From the NCBI GenBank assembly GCA_034432635.1, contig DAOUBK010000117.1, positions 1-64,000 of the forward strand: a DNA stretch of 64,000 nt, in the 5' to 3' direction. The translations under genes were made by a program, and so were the position numbers. Source of the stretch: Roseiflexus sp034432635. Lineage in GTDB: Bacteria; Chloroflexota; Chloroflexia; Chloroflexales; Roseiflexaceae. Under the pieces are notes generated by a model, which was not told where the DNA came from, made no database searches, and worked only from the letters and a program-made list of their open reading frames with translations. Shown one piece after another: positions 1-8,742 of this stretch. Every line of letters starts with the position of its first letter. The first letter of the stretch is position 1.

Positions 1-98
1 ACATGATCAAAATCCCCAAGTCGTTGTTCATCCGGCTCACGGAGGCGCTGGCCTACGCCGCACGAACACGATCAATGGATAAAGTCGAACTAAAATGA
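1..98 (+). CDS. Possible 3' end of an upstream gene
   Basis: A short open frame enters from the window edge and ends at a TGA that overlaps an ATG of the next frame (ATGA at 95-98). It would encode about 31 residues of basic, helix-like sequence ending in DKVELK. The stop/start overlap with the glycosyltransferase frame is the only support. The product cannot be named, and the frame could be chance. Confidence 0.35.
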   Translation, partial: MIKIPKSLFIRLTEALAYAARTRSMDKVELK

Positions 99-130
99 CA
101 TTCCGGCATATGGTTGAGCGAGGACATAGC

Positions 131-1549
131 ATGCGCATCCTGTTGATGACCCCGTTTCTCACCATTGGTGGAGCGGATCGGTTGAATCTCGATGTGGTGC
201 GGCAACTTACCGGGCGCGGGTTCTGGTTCAGCATTGTTGCGACCCTGCCACACGCCCATGAGTGGCGTTCGCTATTCGAGGCGATCACTCCCGATGTGAT
301 ACCACTTCACCCGACGATCGCGCCTGATCAGCAACCTGCATTTGTACGTGACCTGATTCATTCGCGCCACATTCAGGCGCTCCTGATCAGCAACAGTCAG
401 TCTGGCTATGCGCTGCTACCCTACCTGCGTCGCCACTGTCCCGATGTCGTTGTTCTCGATCTGCTGCATGCAGTGGAACCGCACTGGCTCGATGGCGGCT
501 ATCCGCAGCTCTCGCTTCGACAGCGCGCCTGGATCGATCTCAGCATCACAGTGTCGGGCGATCTGCGCTACTGGATGATCGCACGTGGCGGCAATCCGGA
601 TCGGATCGTTGTCAGTCCGGCAGCCATCGATGTGGACGTATGGAATCCGGCGCACTTCGACCGCGCGACAATTCGCAAGGCGCTTGGCATTCCTCTCGAT
701 CTGCCGCTGCTCCTCTTTGTCGGGCGTCTTGCAGCGGAAAAGCGCCCACGCCTGGCGTTGTGCATCCTGCGCGATGTCGCGCAGCATGGTGTTCCGTTCA
801 GCGCATTGCTCATCGGCGAGGGTCCTGAACGTCCGGTTCTGGAACGCATGCTGCACGATCCGGTGCTGCGTAACGTTCGGTTGACCGGAGCGCTTCCACC
901 GGAACAGGTGCGTGAGGTGATGGCAGCTGCCGACCTCCTGCTCCTGCCTTCCGCACGTGAAGGAATTGCAGTGACGCTCTACGAAGCCATGGCAATGGGG
1001 ATCGTCCCTGTCGCAGCTGATGTCGGTGGGCAACGTGAACTCGTCACCTCTGATTGCGGCATCCTTGTCCCGCCGTCTGGCGATGAAACGACTGCGTATG
1101 TTGCTGCGGTCGTCGGTTTACTAACCGATCCGGCATGGCGGGCGGCAATGGGGAGGCGGGCGCGGCAACGGATTGTCGATCATTTCCGGCTCGATTTGAT
1201 GGGCGAACGGATGGATGCCTTCATCCGGCAGGCAATCGTTCACGCAGTGCGCGTCGATCGTGCCATTCCCTCGCCGGAAGAAGCAACGCGGAGCGCGATT
1301 GAAGCCATCCGGCTTGCGCGCCAGGCGCGTGATGTTGCGCGTTTGTGGAAAGCCGATGGGTATGCCGATGATGTTGATCTGCCGCTGGCACGTCGTGCGC
1401 TGCTGCAGATCGTGCGCGGCGCGCGGAAGCATCTGCGTCCGTGGTACCGGCGCCTTGCCGCGCGCGACGAGAGTCGGTTACGGCGCAGCGTTCTGATGGT
1501 GTGTGACTGGGTAGTGCAGTGGGTATATCGTGATCATTCGTCGCGTTGA
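131..1549 (+). CDS. GT4-family glycosyltransferase
   Basis: A 472-residue GT-B glycosyltransferase that probably adds a sugar to a surface polysaccharide at the cytoplasmic membrane. The N-terminus holds the nucleotide-sugar enzyme signature GGADR (residues 13-17). The C-terminal Rossmann half has the FVGRL...EKRP core and the E-x7-E motif (E277 and E285), followed by an ADVGGQREL loop typical of GT4. About 100 basic, helical residues follow the GT fold. I chose ATG 131 because GCGAGGA lies just upstream; an in-frame ATG at 95 overlaps the preceding frame's stop. The C-terminal half closely resembles the GT4 half of the fused gene at 13337-15604, so the two are paralogues. Donor and acceptor sugars are unknown. 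Confidence 0.9.
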   Translation: MRILLMTPFLTIGGADRLNLDVVRQLTGRGFWFSIVATLPHAHEWRSLFEAITPDVIPLHPTIAPDQQPAFVRDLIHSRHIQALLISNSQSGYALLPYLRRHCPDVVVLDLLHAVEPHWLDGGYPQLSLRQRAWIDLSITVSGDLRYWMIARGGNPDRIVVSPAAIDVDVWNPAHFDRATIRKALGIPLDLPLLLFVGRLAAEKRPRLALCILRDVAQHGVPFSALLIGEGPERPVLERMLHDPVLRNVRLTGALPPEQVREVMAAADLLLLPSAREGIAVTLYEAMAMGIVPVAADVGGQRELVTSDCGILVPPSGDETTAYVAAVVGLLTDPAWRAAMGRRARQRIVDHFRLDLMGERMDAFIRQAIVHAVRVDRAIPSPEEATRSAIEAIRLARQARDVARLWKADGYADDVDLPLARRALLQIVRGARKHLRPWYRRLAARDESRLRRSVLMVCDWVVQWVYRDHSSR

Positions 1550-1719
1550 TAGAGGAGCGCGGGGATCTCGCAGGGGTAGAGTTCATGGAGCGATAAGCAG
1601 CGGTTTTTGTCCCTTATTCCCCTAACCCCCTTCTCCCAAATAGTTCAAGGACGGACAGAACATATGAGCGTCAAGGAGCTTTACGGCATTGGGATGAGCT
1701 GGTTGGCCCTCACCACTTG

Positions 1720-1745
1720 CCCCTCTCCCGCGCGCGGGAGAGGGG
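1720..1745. repeat. Perfect 26-bp palindrome
   Basis: Two 13-base arms of CCCCTCTCCCGCG and its complement meet without a spacer. Flanking pyrimidine- and purine-rich blocks (about 1617-1640 and 1826-1843) are roughly complementary too, so the whole 1617-1843 stretch could be a small MITE- or REP-like element. Confidence 0.6.
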
Positions 1746-1846
1746 AGACCAGAACCACGCGCCAGGGCGTCCCGCTGCGGCAGAAGTTGTGTTAGCTCAT
1801 ATATGCTGTCCACCCCTGAATCCCAAACAGGGAGAAGGGGGAGTCT

Positions 1847-1901
1847 GGTTTTCCTGAAGCCCGTGACGAGAGAAGAAATGCAGGGGCTTCTCAGGAAAAC
1901 C
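1847..1901. repeat. Imperfect inverted repeat / hairpin
   Basis: GGTTTTCCTGA-AGCCC at the left pairs with GGGCTTCTCAGGAAAACC at the right, with a two-base bulge and a loop of about 20 bases. No T-run follows, so it is more likely part of a repeat element than a terminator. Confidence 0.5.
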
Positions 1902-2633
1902 CGCCTCTGGAAAGGCATCGGGGAGGTGCGACAGCGCAGTGGGGGGCGCAGAAAGAGGGTGCTACTCCGCAGTGCCTAAACAGGTGATGGCGGTAAAAGA
2001 GCACAGGATCTGCTTCTGACTCGCACCTGGCAGTCGCATTGTCAACCGCGCCTGCGCGTGGTACGATCACACAGAAAACGAACCGTATGGAGGCATCGCG
2101 TAAGCGGTCAATCCGTCTTCGATCTGGCTGCTAGTCGAGCATATCTCATAGTAACGAGTACGGATACAGACCAGGGATTTGCCCGGTAGCCCGGTGGTTC
2201 ATCCGGTATGCCGCGTCTTCTGGCTGTGGGGCTGAAGATCCCGGATGTGTCGTGCGAAGCTTACATGTGCCAGTCAGACCGAAATTCACTCTGTGTGGCT
2301 GCTTGTGGCTAGAGGGTGCGATGCCTGCTATCCCGGACGTTCGGTGTGGTGGGATTGCATCTTGCAGCCAGGCCGGGCAAAGCTTGCCTTTAGCTCTGTC
2401 TGAGGTCGGGTAAACCGTGCAGATTGAGTCAACCTGGCATGCTACGGTCGATGAAATGTGACGGATGCTGTAGCGCCGCAAGAGCTTCCGTGCCCCTCAG
2501 CCAGGACTTCAACCCGCCGATCCCCCGCCCTTCCGCTTGACACACGAACAGCGTCGTGCTAATATTACGTACACCGAAGGGCATAGGGCACATATGAGAT
2601 TATTTGGGGTTGTCCGAACCGGACGCAGGTTGT

Positions 2634-4412
2634 ATGACCGTTTCCGCTCCAGAGATTGCCCCCCAGGCAGCAGCGACGCTCACTCCTCCCGCCGATGATG
2701 TGGTCATCCGGATTCACAACGTTGGCAAGATGTACCGCATCTACGATCGCCCGCAGGACCGGCTCAAGCATATGCTGCTGTGGCGTTTTGGGCGGCATTA
2801 CGGGCGCGAATTCTGGGCGCTGCGCAATGTCAGTTTCGAGGTGCGGCGCGGCGAGACGGTGGGGATCATCGGGCGCAACGGGAGCGGCAAGAGCACGCTG
2901 TTGCAGATCATTGCCGGTACGCTGGCGCCGACCGAGGGTGAAGTACAGGTCAGAGGACGGGTTGCGGCGCTGCTGGAGCTGGGGAGCGGCTTCAACCCGG
3001 AGTTCACCGGGCGTGAGAATGTGTACCTCAACGGCGCGATCCTGGGGTTGAGTCGGGAAGAGATCGACGCGCGCTTCGATGACATCGCTGCATTCGCAGG
3101 CATCGGCGAGTTCATCGATCAGCCGGTGAAGTTCTACAGCAGCGGCATGGTGGTGCGATTGGCGTTTGCGGTGCAGGCGCACGTATCTCCCGACATTCTA
3201 ATCGTCGATGAGGCGCTGGCGGTGGGTGATATTGCGTTTCAGCATAAGTGTACGCGACATATCAAGAAGTTGATTGACGATGGGACTACATTTCTGTTTG
3301 TATCGCATTCGACTGGTAGCATCAAGTCGCTATGCTTGCGTGGTCTCTGGCTTGATAGTGGTCGGGTTTATTATTATGGTTCTGCAGGTGTAGCTGTTGA
3401 GAAATACCTTGCTACTATGAGGATGAGCGAGTCATCCAGGCCAGATCCAACAATTGGTGTGATAACATCTGGATCCACGAGCAATTCTCCTTCTTCGAGC
3501 AGCTTTCCTTCTTCTCGTTTAGACATCGTGCAAAATCTTCCGATGGTTGCATCTGAGATCGATCTCGCTGATGAACGTTTGTTTATCCAAGGAGACTGGC
3601 AGACATGTCATATATCTCAATTCGAATTCCCGGTGCGTTATATTACATCAGTGCCAGCTCTGGCGGGATTTCGATGTAAAGGGAGTGAAATTCGCTTAAT
3701 TTTCGGTGAAGGACCAGGTATGCGTTCTGCAGTGGTAGACATCGATGGCACGGTTTACGATGTTCAATTAGCATCTGCGCGGGATGGTCTGAAAACGTCT
3801 CGTTTCTGTGTACCCTCTGGCGAGCACGTGGTGCTCATCAAACCTGGTGACATATCGCATGGAGATCGATTTTTTTGGTATGGGGGGCGGATTGACTCGA
3901 ATGTTGATATGTCTCTCGATCCGAGGCAGAATAGTATTGGATGCATTAACGATGAGGTTGGTCGTTATGGTAATCAGAAGGGTCGTATTACCGGAGTTGA
4001 GTTGCTTGACTATGTTACGGGCTTGCCAGTAAGTGAAGTATATCAAGGGCAGGCGGTACGATTACGCATCTTTGCAGAGCGTTTATGTGATGCAGGTCCT
4101 CGATTAGAGTTCTCTTTCATTGTTCGTAATCGTAACCGTATTGACCTTTTCGGTGCTACAACTATTGACCACAGCATCCGCCTGGAGCCGCGTGCGACCA
4201 GATTTTCTGTTGAGTTTGCGTTTGATGTGCGACTTACTCCCGGCTCATATTCTATTCTCGCAGCTTTTGTTGAATGTAGCGAAGATTTGTCGAAGCGAGT
4301 TCCTATGGATCTGATCGATATTGCATTAGTCTTCAGTGTTAGTCCTGGATCGACGAGTCAGATCTGGTATATGTTTTATCAACCTATGATTTGCAGAGCA
4401 TCCGCCGAATAG
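2634..4412 (+). CDS. Wzt-like polysaccharide-export ABC ATPase
   Basis: A 592-residue ATPase that would power export of an undecaprenyl-linked polysaccharide with a membrane permease. Visible motifs are Walker A GRNGSGKST (80-88), signature YSSGM (168-172), Walker B ILIVDE (188-193) and the H-loop SHS (224-226). This is the ABCA/O-antigen exporter subfamily. After about residue 250 a long extension contains a beta-rich module and a final Wzt-type carbohydrate-binding domain (LTPGSYSILAAF near the end). ATG 2634 has a weak AGG upstream; TTG 2604 is an in-frame alternative. No permease gene is adjacent. Base composition changes sharply near 3240-3300: the ATPase half is GC-rich and the substrate-recognition half AT-rich, suggesting a swapped C-terminus. 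Confidence 0.9.
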   Translation: MTVSAPEIAPQAAATLTPPADDVVIRIHNVGKMYRIYDRPQDRLKHMLLWRFGRHYGREFWALRNVSFEVRRGETVGIIGRNGSGKSTLLQIIAGTLAPTEGEVQVRGRVAALLELGSGFNPEFTGRENVYLNGAILGLSREEIDARFDDIAAFAGIGEFIDQPVKFYSSGMVVRLAFAVQAHVSPDILIVDEALAVGDIAFQHKCTRHIKKLIDDGTTFLFVSHSTGSIKSLCLRGLWLDSGRVYYYGSAGVAVEKYLATMRMSESSRPDPTIGVITSGSTSNSPSSSSFPSSRLDIVQNLPMVASEIDLADERLFIQGDWQTCHISQFEFPVRYITSVPALAGFRCKGSEIRLIFGEGPGMRSAVVDIDGTVYDVQLASARDGLKTSRFCVPSGEHVVLIKPGDISHGDRFFWYGGRIDSNVDMSLDPRQNSIGCINDEVGRYGNQKGRITGVELLDYVTGLPVSEVYQGQAVRLRIFAERLCDAGPRLEFSFIVRNRNRIDLFGATTIDHSIRLEPRATRFSVEFAFDVRLTPGSYSILAAFVECSEDLSKRVPMDLIDIALVFSVSPGSTSQIWYMFYQPMICRASAE

Positions 4413-4450
4413 TTGTCGTGTCTTTCGCGTTTCATATGTCGTGAGGAAAA

Positions 4451-7018
4451 ATGAGAACATTACTGATAGCATTCACACCGCGTTGTGGTAGTAACTTTCT
4501 GTGTGAACAGTTAAGGGTGAACGGTATTGGAGAACCGATGGAGTATTTCCAACATCCTTTCGGGTTTGTCAATCGGCAATTTTATGATGAATTAGGCGTT
4601 GATTATGATGATTTTGGTAAATTTTTGAGCGCCCTGATCGAAAAAAAATCCGCTAACGGTATATTTGCTGCAAAGCTTGCCTGGAGCCATAAAAATGTTC
4701 TTATTAACGAGATAAAGAAAAAAAATCCGTCTATAGATAATTTAGAAGATTATTTTTCAGAACCTCGGTGGTTATTCCTGAGAAGGCGTGATAAAGTATC
4801 TCAGGCAATCTCGTTGTGGATGGCGCAGAAAACGGGGGTATGGGTTGCAAAGAGTCGGTCGAATCCGTTCGACGGGAATCCAGAGTATAAGTTTTTTGAG
4901 ATTCTGGACTCCTTGATGCATATATCGATCGAGGATTGGTTCTGGGAGCGATATTTCCGTGAAAGAAAAATAAACCCTCTGGTTCTTTACTACGAAGATT
5001 ATGAGAAAAATGTAAAAAGTGCTATATTGATGATTGCCCGGTATCTTAATGTTTCTGATCAGCTTGGCTTGAGAAGGCCAGAAGATGTGGTTTTCTCTGA
5101 TAAAATTTTAAGGCAGCGTAACAGTTACTCAGAAGAGATATATCGCCGTTTTGAGGAAGATATGTTTCATGTTGGCGTCGAAGGGCGCTTTAGTGAAATT
5201 GATACTGCAAGATGGATTGGTTTTCGTGAGGGGCAAACATCAATTGTGGCTACCGGATCAAATATCATCGATGTCAATGATTTGAGGTCGAGAGGTGCGA
5301 AAATCGGGGAAAGTGTCTTTTTTGGGCCAGATGTCTACATCGAACGTGATTTCGCTTCACTACTCACTATTGAGGAAGGTGTTGTGTTGTCGAGGGGCGT
5401 TTCCATTTTTCTTCACGACTCATCGTTGAATAATGTGGCTGGTGAGTCAATAAAATTCGGTCCTGTGCGATTGAGGCGCAATTGTTATATCGGAGCGAAC
5501 TCTACAATTCTTTGTGGTGTTGAGGTGGGGGAAAACGCTATTGTCGGGGCTTCGTCACTTGTCACGAGTGATATACCGGCAAATACTTATGCTTATGGTC
5601 AACCGGCTCGCGTTCAAGGGAAAATTCAGGACCTGATAACAAAATATCGTGAATCGCCAGATGATCGATTTATATACCTTTCTCTCCCTCCGTGGCGAGA
5701 AAGGAAAGATAAGAAGCGAGATGATGATTATATTCGTGAGCAGCTTGTCAGAGAATCTGCTTCTTTACATGAGGAGGGCAGAAAAGTGAGTTTCGATCAA
5801 GCATTCTTTTCTTCTGATCTCGATTCAAAAGAGGTCGAAGATATTCTGAAACGCATCGATGATCATATCGCACGTCGTCTGGCTGCTGCCGAGATTGTTC
5901 CTGAAAAGGTATCGGTAGCGCTTCCGGATACATCAGTCCTCGATCATCATTTGTATGAAGTACGTCGTAGCACAGCGCCATTGTTTGCCGTAACCGGACG
6001 TCATCCCAAGCAGATTCTCCGTCGCATTCTTAATCTTCCTATTCGTGTCTTCGGTCATAAGCAGCGCCATTTTAATCGAGAGATGGTCGCTCTGATCGAG
6101 CAAATAGTAGCCCAGATCGGTGGTTTGCGCCAGGTCGCCGACAGTGTGTTGTTGTTGAATGAGACTGTTCGACGTCTTTCTGTCGAGGCTCAAGCCTCGG
6201 CACACCAGATCAGAGAATTGCGTCAATTGCTCGGTTTGGTAACAGCAGAGCAGCGCGGACAGCGTGAGCGGCTGGACCAAATGGCGACGGAGCAGCGCGG
6301 ACAGCGTGAGTGGCTGGACCAAATGGCGACGGAGCAGCGTGGACAGCGTGAGTGGCTGGACCAAATGGCGAGAGAGCAGCGTGGGTATAGTGATTGGATC
6401 AAACTTCTGGAGCGTAAACAACAGATCCTTGCTCTAGATGTGCGTGAAATGACTCATCCTGTCCATCACTCCGATTTTCCTGAACCGCGCATTGTTGATC
6501 ATGAGCGTTACAAGGCGCTTCTGGAAGCGATGGGCAGCACGATCAAAATAAATGTTGGTTGTGGCGAGAAACCGTTATCAGGTTATATCAATATCGATGT
6601 CCGTGACATACCGGATGTTGATATTGTCGCTGATGCACGTCATTTGCCGTTTGATGACGGAAGCCTGGCTGAAATTGCCTCGTTTCATCTTGTAGAACAT
6701 TTTCGGAAGCATCATCTGAAGACGGTCGTGCTTCCTTACTGGCGTCGGCTACTCGCCAGAGATGGGTGTTTGCGGATTGTTTGCCCGAACTGGGAGACAA
6801 TGCTGGAACGACTGAATGATGGCCGTCTGTCGCTCGAGGAGTTCAGTCTGATAACATTTGGCGCCCAGGACTATGAAGGTGATGATCACTTTGCAATGTA
6901 TACTCCCGATACACTCACCGAGGTACTGCTTAATGCTGGATTTAGTCGTGTCGAGGTTGTCGAGCGTGAGCGGATGAACGGTATTTGTCCAGAAATGGAA
7001 ATCATAGCATACGTTTGA
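4451..7018 (+). CDS. Stf0 sulfotransferase + LbH acyltransferase-fold + methyltransferase fusion
   Basis: An 855-residue multidomain protein. Residues 1 to about 240 resemble Stf0/NodH-type sulfotransferases: the PAPS-binding loop TPRCGSNF (9-16) and the RRRDKVSQAISLW helix near 111. Residues about 275-400 are a left-handed beta-helix of hexapeptide repeats (IGANSTIL, IGESVFF, VGASSLVTSDIP), as in serine/maltose O-acetyltransferases. A charged linker and coiled coil follow, with three exact-length 14-residue repeats (600-641). Residues about 690-855 carry SAM-methyltransferase motif I NVGCGEKPLSGY (near 700) and a HLVEHF motif. It probably decorates the exported glycan with sulfate, acyl and methyl groups, but this is inferred. 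The gene is AT-rich compared with the rest of the window and was probably acquired with its neighbours. Confidence 0.8.
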   Translation: MRTLLIAFTPRCGSNFLCEQLRVNGIGEPMEYFQHPFGFVNRQFYDELGVDYDDFGKFLSALIEKKSANGIFAAKLAWSHKNVLINEIKKKNPSIDNLEDYFSEPRWLFLRRRDKVSQAISLWMAQKTGVWVAKSRSNPFDGNPEYKFFEILDSLMHISIEDWFWERYFRERKINPLVLYYEDYEKNVKSAILMIARYLNVSDQLGLRRPEDVVFSDKILRQRNSYSEEIYRRFEEDMFHVGVEGRFSEIDTARWIGFREGQTSIVATGSNIIDVNDLRSRGAKIGESVFFGPDVYIERDFASLLTIEEGVVLSRGVSIFLHDSSLNNVAGESIKFGPVRLRRNCYIGANSTILCGVEVGENAIVGASSLVTSDIPANTYAYGQPARVQGKIQDLITKYRESPDDRFIYLSLPPWRERKDKKRDDDYIREQLVRESASLHEEGRKVSFDQAFFSSDLDSKEVEDILKRIDDHIARRLAAAEIVPEKVSVALPDTSVLDHHLYEVRRSTAPLFAVTGRHPKQILRRILNLPIRVFGHKQRHFNREMVALIEQIVAQIGGLRQVADSVLLLNETVRRLSVEAQASAHQIRELRQLLGLVTAEQRGQRERLDQMATEQRGQREWLDQMATEQRGQREWLDQMAREQRGYSDWIKLLERKQQILALDVREMTHPVHHSDFPEPRIVDHERYKALLEAMGSTIKINVGCGEKPLSGYINIDVRDIPDVDIVADARHLPFDDGSLAEIASFHLVEHFRKHHLKTVVLPYWRRLLARDGCLRIVCPNWETMLERLNDGRLSLEEFSLITFGAQDYEGDDHFAMYTPDTLTEVLLNAGFSRVEVVERERMNGICPEMEIIAYV
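6248..6373 (+). repeat. Three tandem 42-bp coding repeats
   Basis: Three consecutive 42-base units each encode a 14-residue heptad-type unit beginning EQRGQRE. A fourth, degenerate unit follows. They lie in the coiled-coil spacer between the beta-helix and methyltransferase domains and could vary in copy number. Confidence 0.9.
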
Positions 7019-7023
7019 AGCCT

Positions 7024-8724
7024 ATGCGTATCTGTTTCCTAGAGTATGCTTCGTCCGAGCAAGATATTTCGTCAATGACTTGCTACTCGCTCGCAGTGCT
7101 TCTTTCACGACGCGGTCATGATGTTCACGTTATCACTGGAGGTGCTGACGGTCGAAGTAGATACAATGGTGTATGGGTCCATGAGATATCTGTCTCTTAC
7201 CTCCCATCAACCTTCTTTTCTGAGTCTTCCGAAGTGAACGAAGCTCTTCGTGTCGCAACTCGTTTGTACGAGGCACTGTTGTTTCTGAGTGCTAAGATGC
7301 CTTTTGATATCGTTGAGGCGCCGCTTGAAGGTGCTCAGTCCTTTGTTGCGGCCTATCGGTATCAGGCGCCGATGGTCTTGCGTATCGATTCACCTTCTTG
7401 CCATGCATCCTCCGAGACGATTGAGTCGTTAGAGGGTGCGTGTCTTTGCCGCGCTGCGGGTCTTATCGCTTCTTCGAAAGTGTCTATTCAGGAAATATTG
7501 GATAGATATCGTGTGCCATCATATCGATCTCTTCCTTTTCTTGTGTGGGAGAAGGAAGACGATTGGGCGATTGATCGGCGATTAACGTGGTATGAAAGCC
7601 TGGTACAGCAGGCATCGGTACCGGTGACGCATGTGTATCAAATCATGGAAGCGCTCGAAAAAGATGATGCTATAAGCACAATTGCACGAGATGTTGCCTG
7701 CATACTTGCCGATTATGGACATCCGTCTCGTGTTTTGGCGCGTTTCTGGAATGCACAATTGAGTGAAGAGGTGTACCCGCTTCACTACGCCCTGTCTTAT
7801 CCGGGGCACCTGATCTTTAACTATTGGGGCTATAACACCTCTACCTGGCTCCTGGATGCTTCTAAAGGTCGAAAAGCTATCTATTACCATAACATTACTC
7901 CTCCTGATTTTTTCATGCATGATAGTCTGCTGTATGAACGCATGAAGCGTGGTTATCAGCAGCTATGTTCGATTATGCACTATTTTGATCTAATCATGGG
8001 CTCATCCTGGTATAATATTCATGATCTAAGGAACTACAAGCATAATATCGTGCCTTCTATTGCTATTTATCCTGTTGTTGAATCCGAGTCTCTTTCAACG
8101 AGATCGTTTGACCAAAATCTGTTTGAGCATTTGGAGAATTCGAAGGAAACAAATATTATCTTTGTTGGCCGGATTGCCCGTAATAAACGTCAGGATCGAT
8201 TGATTGAATTGTTTGATTACTACTGTCGAGAGATCAATCCGAATTCCCGGCTCTGGCTCATAGGTTCGACTATAAGTGATTCGGGATATTATTCAGAGAT
8301 TGAGCGACTACGCGAAAGGCTCCATAGCCGACATCGGATTCATTGCACCGGAAAAGTCTCAGAGAGCCAGCTGTATGCATACTATCGCGCTGCTGATGTG
8401 TTTGTGTGCGCTTCAGAGCACGAGGGTTTTTGTGTGCCGATTGCTGAGGCAATGGCGTTTGACATTCCAGTTATTGCGTTTGCTGCTGCAGCCGTCCCTG
8501 AAACAATGGGTGGCGCCGGGTTGCTGATCAAGCGCTGGGATGTCCCTCGTATTGCTGAGCTGATTCATCTGCTTGTCAGTGATGATCGTTTGCGTGAACG
8601 AGTCATATCAGGTCAGCGTCGCGCGCTCACGCGCTTTTCGCGAAAAGAGGCGCAGTTGAGGGTCAAGGCTGTCGTTGACTATCTGGTGGATGGCGTTTCC
8701 AGTCCGATGTTTGTATCGATGTGA
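7024..8724 (+). CDS. GT4 glycosyltransferase with an extra N-terminal GT-B half
   Basis: A 566-residue protein beginning six bases after the previous stop; ATG 7024 is preferred over the overlapping in-frame start at 6985. Residues 1 to about 180 look like the N-terminal lobe of one GT4 enzyme (MRICFLEY, SRRGHDVHVITGG). From about residue 195 a second N-terminal lobe begins (HVYQIMEAL, ADYGHPSRV, YYHNITPPDFF), followed by a complete C-terminal lobe with FVGRIARNKRQDRLIE and the E-x7-E motif in SEHEGFCVPIAEAMAF. It therefore reads like one and a half glycosyltransferases. Only the second unit has the donor-binding lobe, so a single transferase activity is expected. AT-rich, like its upstream neighbour. 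Confidence 0.85.
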   Translation: MRICFLEYASSEQDISSMTCYSLAVLLSRRGHDVHVITGGADGRSRYNGVWVHEISVSYLPSTFFSESSEVNEALRVATRLYEALLFLSAKMPFDIVEAPLEGAQSFVAAYRYQAPMVLRIDSPSCHASSETIESLEGACLCRAAGLIASSKVSIQEILDRYRVPSYRSLPFLVWEKEDDWAIDRRLTWYESLVQQASVPVTHVYQIMEALEKDDAISTIARDVACILADYGHPSRVLARFWNAQLSEEVYPLHYALSYPGHLIFNYWGYNTSTWLLDASKGRKAIYYHNITPPDFFMHDSLLYERMKRGYQQLCSIMHYFDLIMGSSWYNIHDLRNYKHNIVPSIAIYPVVESESLSTRSFDQNLFEHLENSKETNIIFVGRIARNKRQDRLIELFDYYCREINPNSRLWLIGSTISDSGYYSEIERLRERLHSRHRIHCTGKVSESQLYAYYRAADVFVCASEHEGFCVPIAEAMAFDIPVIAFAAAAVPETMGGAGLLIKRWDVPRIAELIHLLVSDDRLRERVISGQRRALTRFSRKEAQLRVKAVVDYLVDGVSSPMFVSM

Positions 8725-8742
8725 TGGGGATGCACGATTAAA

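Larger units (their letters stand above)
1550..2633. other. Long intergenic region without a convincing gene
   Basis: About 1.1 kb with no ORF that looks coding. It contains two strong inverted repeats (listed separately). A Wzt-type ATPase usually follows a Wzm permease gene, and no permease is encoded here. The stretch at 2100-2550 has no recognised product in any frame; it may be decayed DNA. Confidence 0.6.

Noticed and set aside
2146..2481. Minus-strand ORF in the gap before the ABC gene
   Set aside because: No recognisable motif or ribosome binding site; composition looks random.
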